A DNA stretch of 14,915 nucleotides. Origin: DASVDK01 sp036381125 [NCBI: Thermodesulfobacteriota bacterium] (GTDB lineage Bacteria; DASVDK01). A program made the translations under genes and the position numbers. Where the stretch lies: contig DASVDK010000134.1 of NCBI GenBank assembly GCA_036381125.1, positions 1-14,915 of the forward strand. The letters are read 5' to 3'. Positions 13,336 through 14,915 of the stretch are shown here, piece by piece. The notes beneath the pieces were generated by a model. That model did not search any database and was not told the origin of the DNA. It was given only the letters and a program-made list of their open reading frames with translations. Position 1 is the stretch's first letter; every line of letters begins with the position of its first letter.

Positions 13336-14387
13336 CCCGAGAGTCGCGCGTCCGCCTCGAAGGGGTCACGAAGACCTACCCGGCCGCCTCCGCGCCGGCC
13401 GTGGCGGACCTGTCGCTCGACGTGGCGCCGGGCGAGATCCTGGCCCTCCTCGGCCCATCGGGGTGCGGCAAGACGACCACGCTCAGGCTCGTCGCCGGCT
13501 TCGAGACGCCGGAGACCGGCCGGATCGTCGTCGGCGGCCGGGTCGTCGACGACGACCGCGTCCACCTGCCGCCGGAGCAACGCGGCATCGGGTTCGTCTT
13601 CCAGGACTACGCGCTCTTCCCGCACCTCACGGTGCGCGACAACATCGCCTTCGGGCTCAGGCGGATGCCGGAGGCCGAGCGCGCGGCCCGCGTCCGCACG
13701 GTCATCGAGCTGTGCGAGCTGGGGGGGATGGAGGGGCGCTTCCCGCACGAGCTGTCGGGCGGGCAGCAGCAGCGCACCGCGCTCGCCCGGGCCATGGCGC
13801 CGGGCGCCGAGGTCGTGCTCCTCGACGAGCCGCTCGCGAGCCTCGACCCGGAGATCCGGGCCACGCTGCGCGGCGAGATCCGGCGCACGCTCAAGCAGGC
13901 CGGCAAGACCGCCATCCTCGTCACGCACGACCAGGACGAGGCGTTCGAGATCGCCGACCGGGTCGGCGTCCTCGACCACGGCCGGCTCCAGCAGATCGGC
14001 ACGCCGGAGGAGATCTTCTACGCCCCGGCCACTCGCTTCGTCGCGCTCTTCGTCGGCCAGGCGAACTTCGTCCCCGGCCTCGTCGACGGGGAGAGCATCG
14101 ACACCGAGGTGGGCCGCCTCGCGAACGAGCCGGGGCTCGCGCCGGGGACGCCGGTCGACGTGATGCTCCGGCCGTCGAACGTGCAGCTCGAGGCCGACCC
14201 CGACGGCCCCGGGATCGTGACCGCCCGCGTCTTCCACGGCTCCGAGCGGGTCTACACCGTCCGGCTGCCGTCGGGCCTCGAGCTGCGCGCGAGCCTGCCG
14301 TCGACCTCGGCGCTTGCCGAAGGGGCCCGCGTCGCCGTGATCGCGCGCCCCACGCACGTCGTCGCCTTCGGCCGCGGCCAGGCCTGA
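13332..14387 (+). CDS. ferric iron ABC transporter, ATP-binding protein (FbpC type)
   Basis: This 351-residue ATPase powers the permease encoded just upstream. Every ABC motif is intact: Walker A GPSGCGKTT at 41-49, Q-loop Gln91 in FQDYALFPHLTV, signature LSGGQQQR at 141-148, Walker B VVLLDEP at 161-167, the D-loop SLDPE, and switch His199 in VTHDQDEAFE. A TOBE-type regulatory domain follows in the last 110 residues (about 240-350), with MLRPSNVQLE and a repeated beta pattern, as in FbpC and CysA-like importers. The ATG overlaps the permease stop by four bases. The order binding protein-permease-ATPase is the standard Fbp/Afu/Sfu operon. Confidence 0.94.
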   Translation: MTRESRVRLEGVTKTYPAASAPAVADLSLDVAPGEILALLGPSGCGKTTTLRLVAGFETPETGRIVVGGRVVDDDRVHLPPEQRGIGFVFQDYALFPHLTVRDNIAFGLRRMPEAERAARVRTVIELCELGGMEGRFPHELSGGQQQRTALARAMAPGAEVVLLDEPLASLDPEIRATLRGEIRRTLKQAGKTAILVTHDQDEAFEIADRVGVLDHGRLQQIGTPEEIFYAPATRFVALFVGQANFVPGLVDGESIDTEVGRLANEPGLAPGTPVDVMLRPSNVQLEADPDGPGIVTARVFHGSERVYTVRLPSGLELRASLPSTSALAEGARVAVIARPTHVVAFGRGQA

Positions 14388-14538
14388 CGAGCGACCGCTC
14401 CGTTCGGCGCTGCAGGAGCCTGGCCCCCCCTTCCCTCGACGGTCACGATTCCGGACCGGCCCCCGCGGGCTACGGCGGGCGCCGTCGGCTCGTCACCGGC
14501 TCGAGGGGCTGGCGGCAGGGGCCAGGTCTCGAGGGGCG

Positions 14539-14562
14539 TGGAAAACGGAAAGGCCTGACCCC
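14539..14562. repeat. single copy of the GGGGTCAGG intergenic repeat
   Basis: These 24 bases match the units at 8475 and 8500 with two changes (T to C at position 8, A to G at 15). Read on the minus strand, the element starts 4 bases after the NIL gene stop codon. It is preceded at 14518-14527 by GGGGCCAGGT, a near-inverted copy of its own end (10 of 12 bases) and also of GCCTGGCCCC at 14418-14427, so the convergent gap 14388-14566 can fold into alternative hairpins. Nothing else is recognisable in that gap. Confidence 0.75.
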
Positions 14563-14566
14563 CCGT

Positions 14567-14815
14567 CTAGCCGGCGACGACGTCCTGCTCGACGGGGTCG
14601 ACGCGGACGCCGGCGTCGCGGAAGAAGGCCCAGAGGCGCTCGATCTCGCCCGGGTCGCCCTTGCACTCGAGCGCCATGATCCCCCCCTGGTCGGTCACCG
14701 ACGCCTGACGGATGCTGGTCTCCACCTCGAACCGCCGGGTCGCGCGGTAGAGGATCGGCTCGCCGATGAGGTGGGGCGGGTAGGTGAGCCAGACCCGGCG
14801 CGTGACCTTCCTCAC
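14567..14815 (-). CDS. NIL-domain protein
   Basis: This 82-residue protein is essentially one NIL domain, an ACT-like ferredoxin fold also found at the end of methionine-importer ATPases. The pattern [19 protein letters not shown] at residues 5-23 forms the first strand and helix; [21 protein letters not shown] then covers the next strands, and the C-terminal helix is [14 protein letters not shown]. Stand-alone NIL proteins are often encoded with sulfur-transfer genes for homocysteine or methionine synthesis. The GTG start at 14815 overlaps the stop codon of the preceding MoaD/ThiS-like gene as GTGA, so translation is coupled. The ligand is unknown; a sulfur amino acid or a metal is plausible. 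Confidence 0.88.
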   Translation of the reverse strand: MRKVTRRVWLTYPPHLIGEPILYRATRRFEVETSIRQASVTDQGGIMALECKGDPGEIERLWAFFRDAGVRVDPVEQDVVAG

Positions 14816-14915
14816 CGCGCGGTCCCCCCGGCGATGGCCGGCACGATGGAGAGGTCGGCCGTCGCCGGGACCGGCGTCGAGAGCCCCTCGAGGAACCGGA
14901 TGTCCTCGTCGTTGA
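14812..14915 (-). CDS. MoaD/ThiS-like sulfur carrier, C-terminal part only
   Basis: Reading the minus strand from the window edge gives 33 codons ending [15 protein letters not shown], then [11 protein letters not shown] followed by Thr-Ala-Arg and a TGA stop. The [11 protein letters not shown] and SIVPAIAGG patterns are characteristic of the ubiquitin-fold sulfur carriers MoaD and ThiS, whose terminal Gly-Gly is adenylated and converted to a thiocarboxylate. Here three extra residues mask the Gly-Gly, so a protease would have to trim them before activation. The gene overlaps the NIL gene by four bases. The N-terminal part lies beyond the window. Confidence 0.78.
   Translation of the reverse strand, partial: NDEDIRFLEGLSTPVPATADLSIVPAIAGGTAR

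Overview
This is a very GC-rich window (roughly 70% or more by eye) packed with short-spaced genes, many starting with GTG. The gene set suggests an uncultured soil-type Gram-negative bacterium: a TonB-type energiser, a TctC/B/A tripartite tricarboxylate transporter, a periplasmic-binding-protein iron ABC system, and an MDR oxidoreductase. My best guess is Candidatus Rokubacteria (Methylomirabilota) or a related deltaproteobacterial-grade lineage. This is an inference; no rRNA or marker gene is present.

Layout. 1-1357 (+): the C-terminal part of a TonB-like protein, then the cobinamide kinase/guanylyltransferase cobU, probably the tail of a vitamin B12 uptake and salvage cluster lying upstream. 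1344-1970 (-): a NUDIX hydrolase of the ADP-ribose pyrophosphatase type, its 3' end overlapping that of cobU. 2077-3411 (+): a promoter, a tiny Ala/Pro-rich lipoprotein with an 18-bp tandem repeat, a strong RNA hairpin, and a complete alkaline-phosphatase-superfamily metalloenzyme. 3408-6463 (+): an extended -10 promoter followed by tctC-tctB-tctA. 6556-8170 (+): the fluoride channel gene crcB followed by two genes holding three PII-like DUF190 domains in total. 8171-8530: a hairpin-rich gap ending in three 25-bp tandem repeats. 10401-8531 (-): larE followed by a zinc-less quinone-oxidoreductase-like MDR gene. 10517-14387 (+): a consensus-like promoter and a three-gene ferric iron ABC transporter (binding protein, fused two-domain permease, ATPase). 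14388-14566: a second gap carrying a copy of the same repeat. 14915-14567 (-): the C-terminus of a MoaD/ThiS-like ubiquitin-fold sulfur carrier with a masked Gly-Gly, then a NIL-domain protein.

The most interesting items are as follows. (1) crcB sits with three divergent PII-like domains, which suggests a ligand-gated or signal-regulated fluoride exporter. (2) A GGGGTCAGG-type repeat lies 4-7 nt after the stop codons of both minus-strand genes that end convergent gaps. (3) A sulfur carrier whose Gly-Gly is followed by Thr-Ala-Arg is translationally coupled to a NIL protein, as expected for a thiocarboxylate-based sulfide or homocysteine pathway. (4) A nearly perfect 46-nt hairpin lies between the lipoprotein and the metalloenzyme. 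No rRNA, tRNA, CRISPR array or intact transposase was seen.
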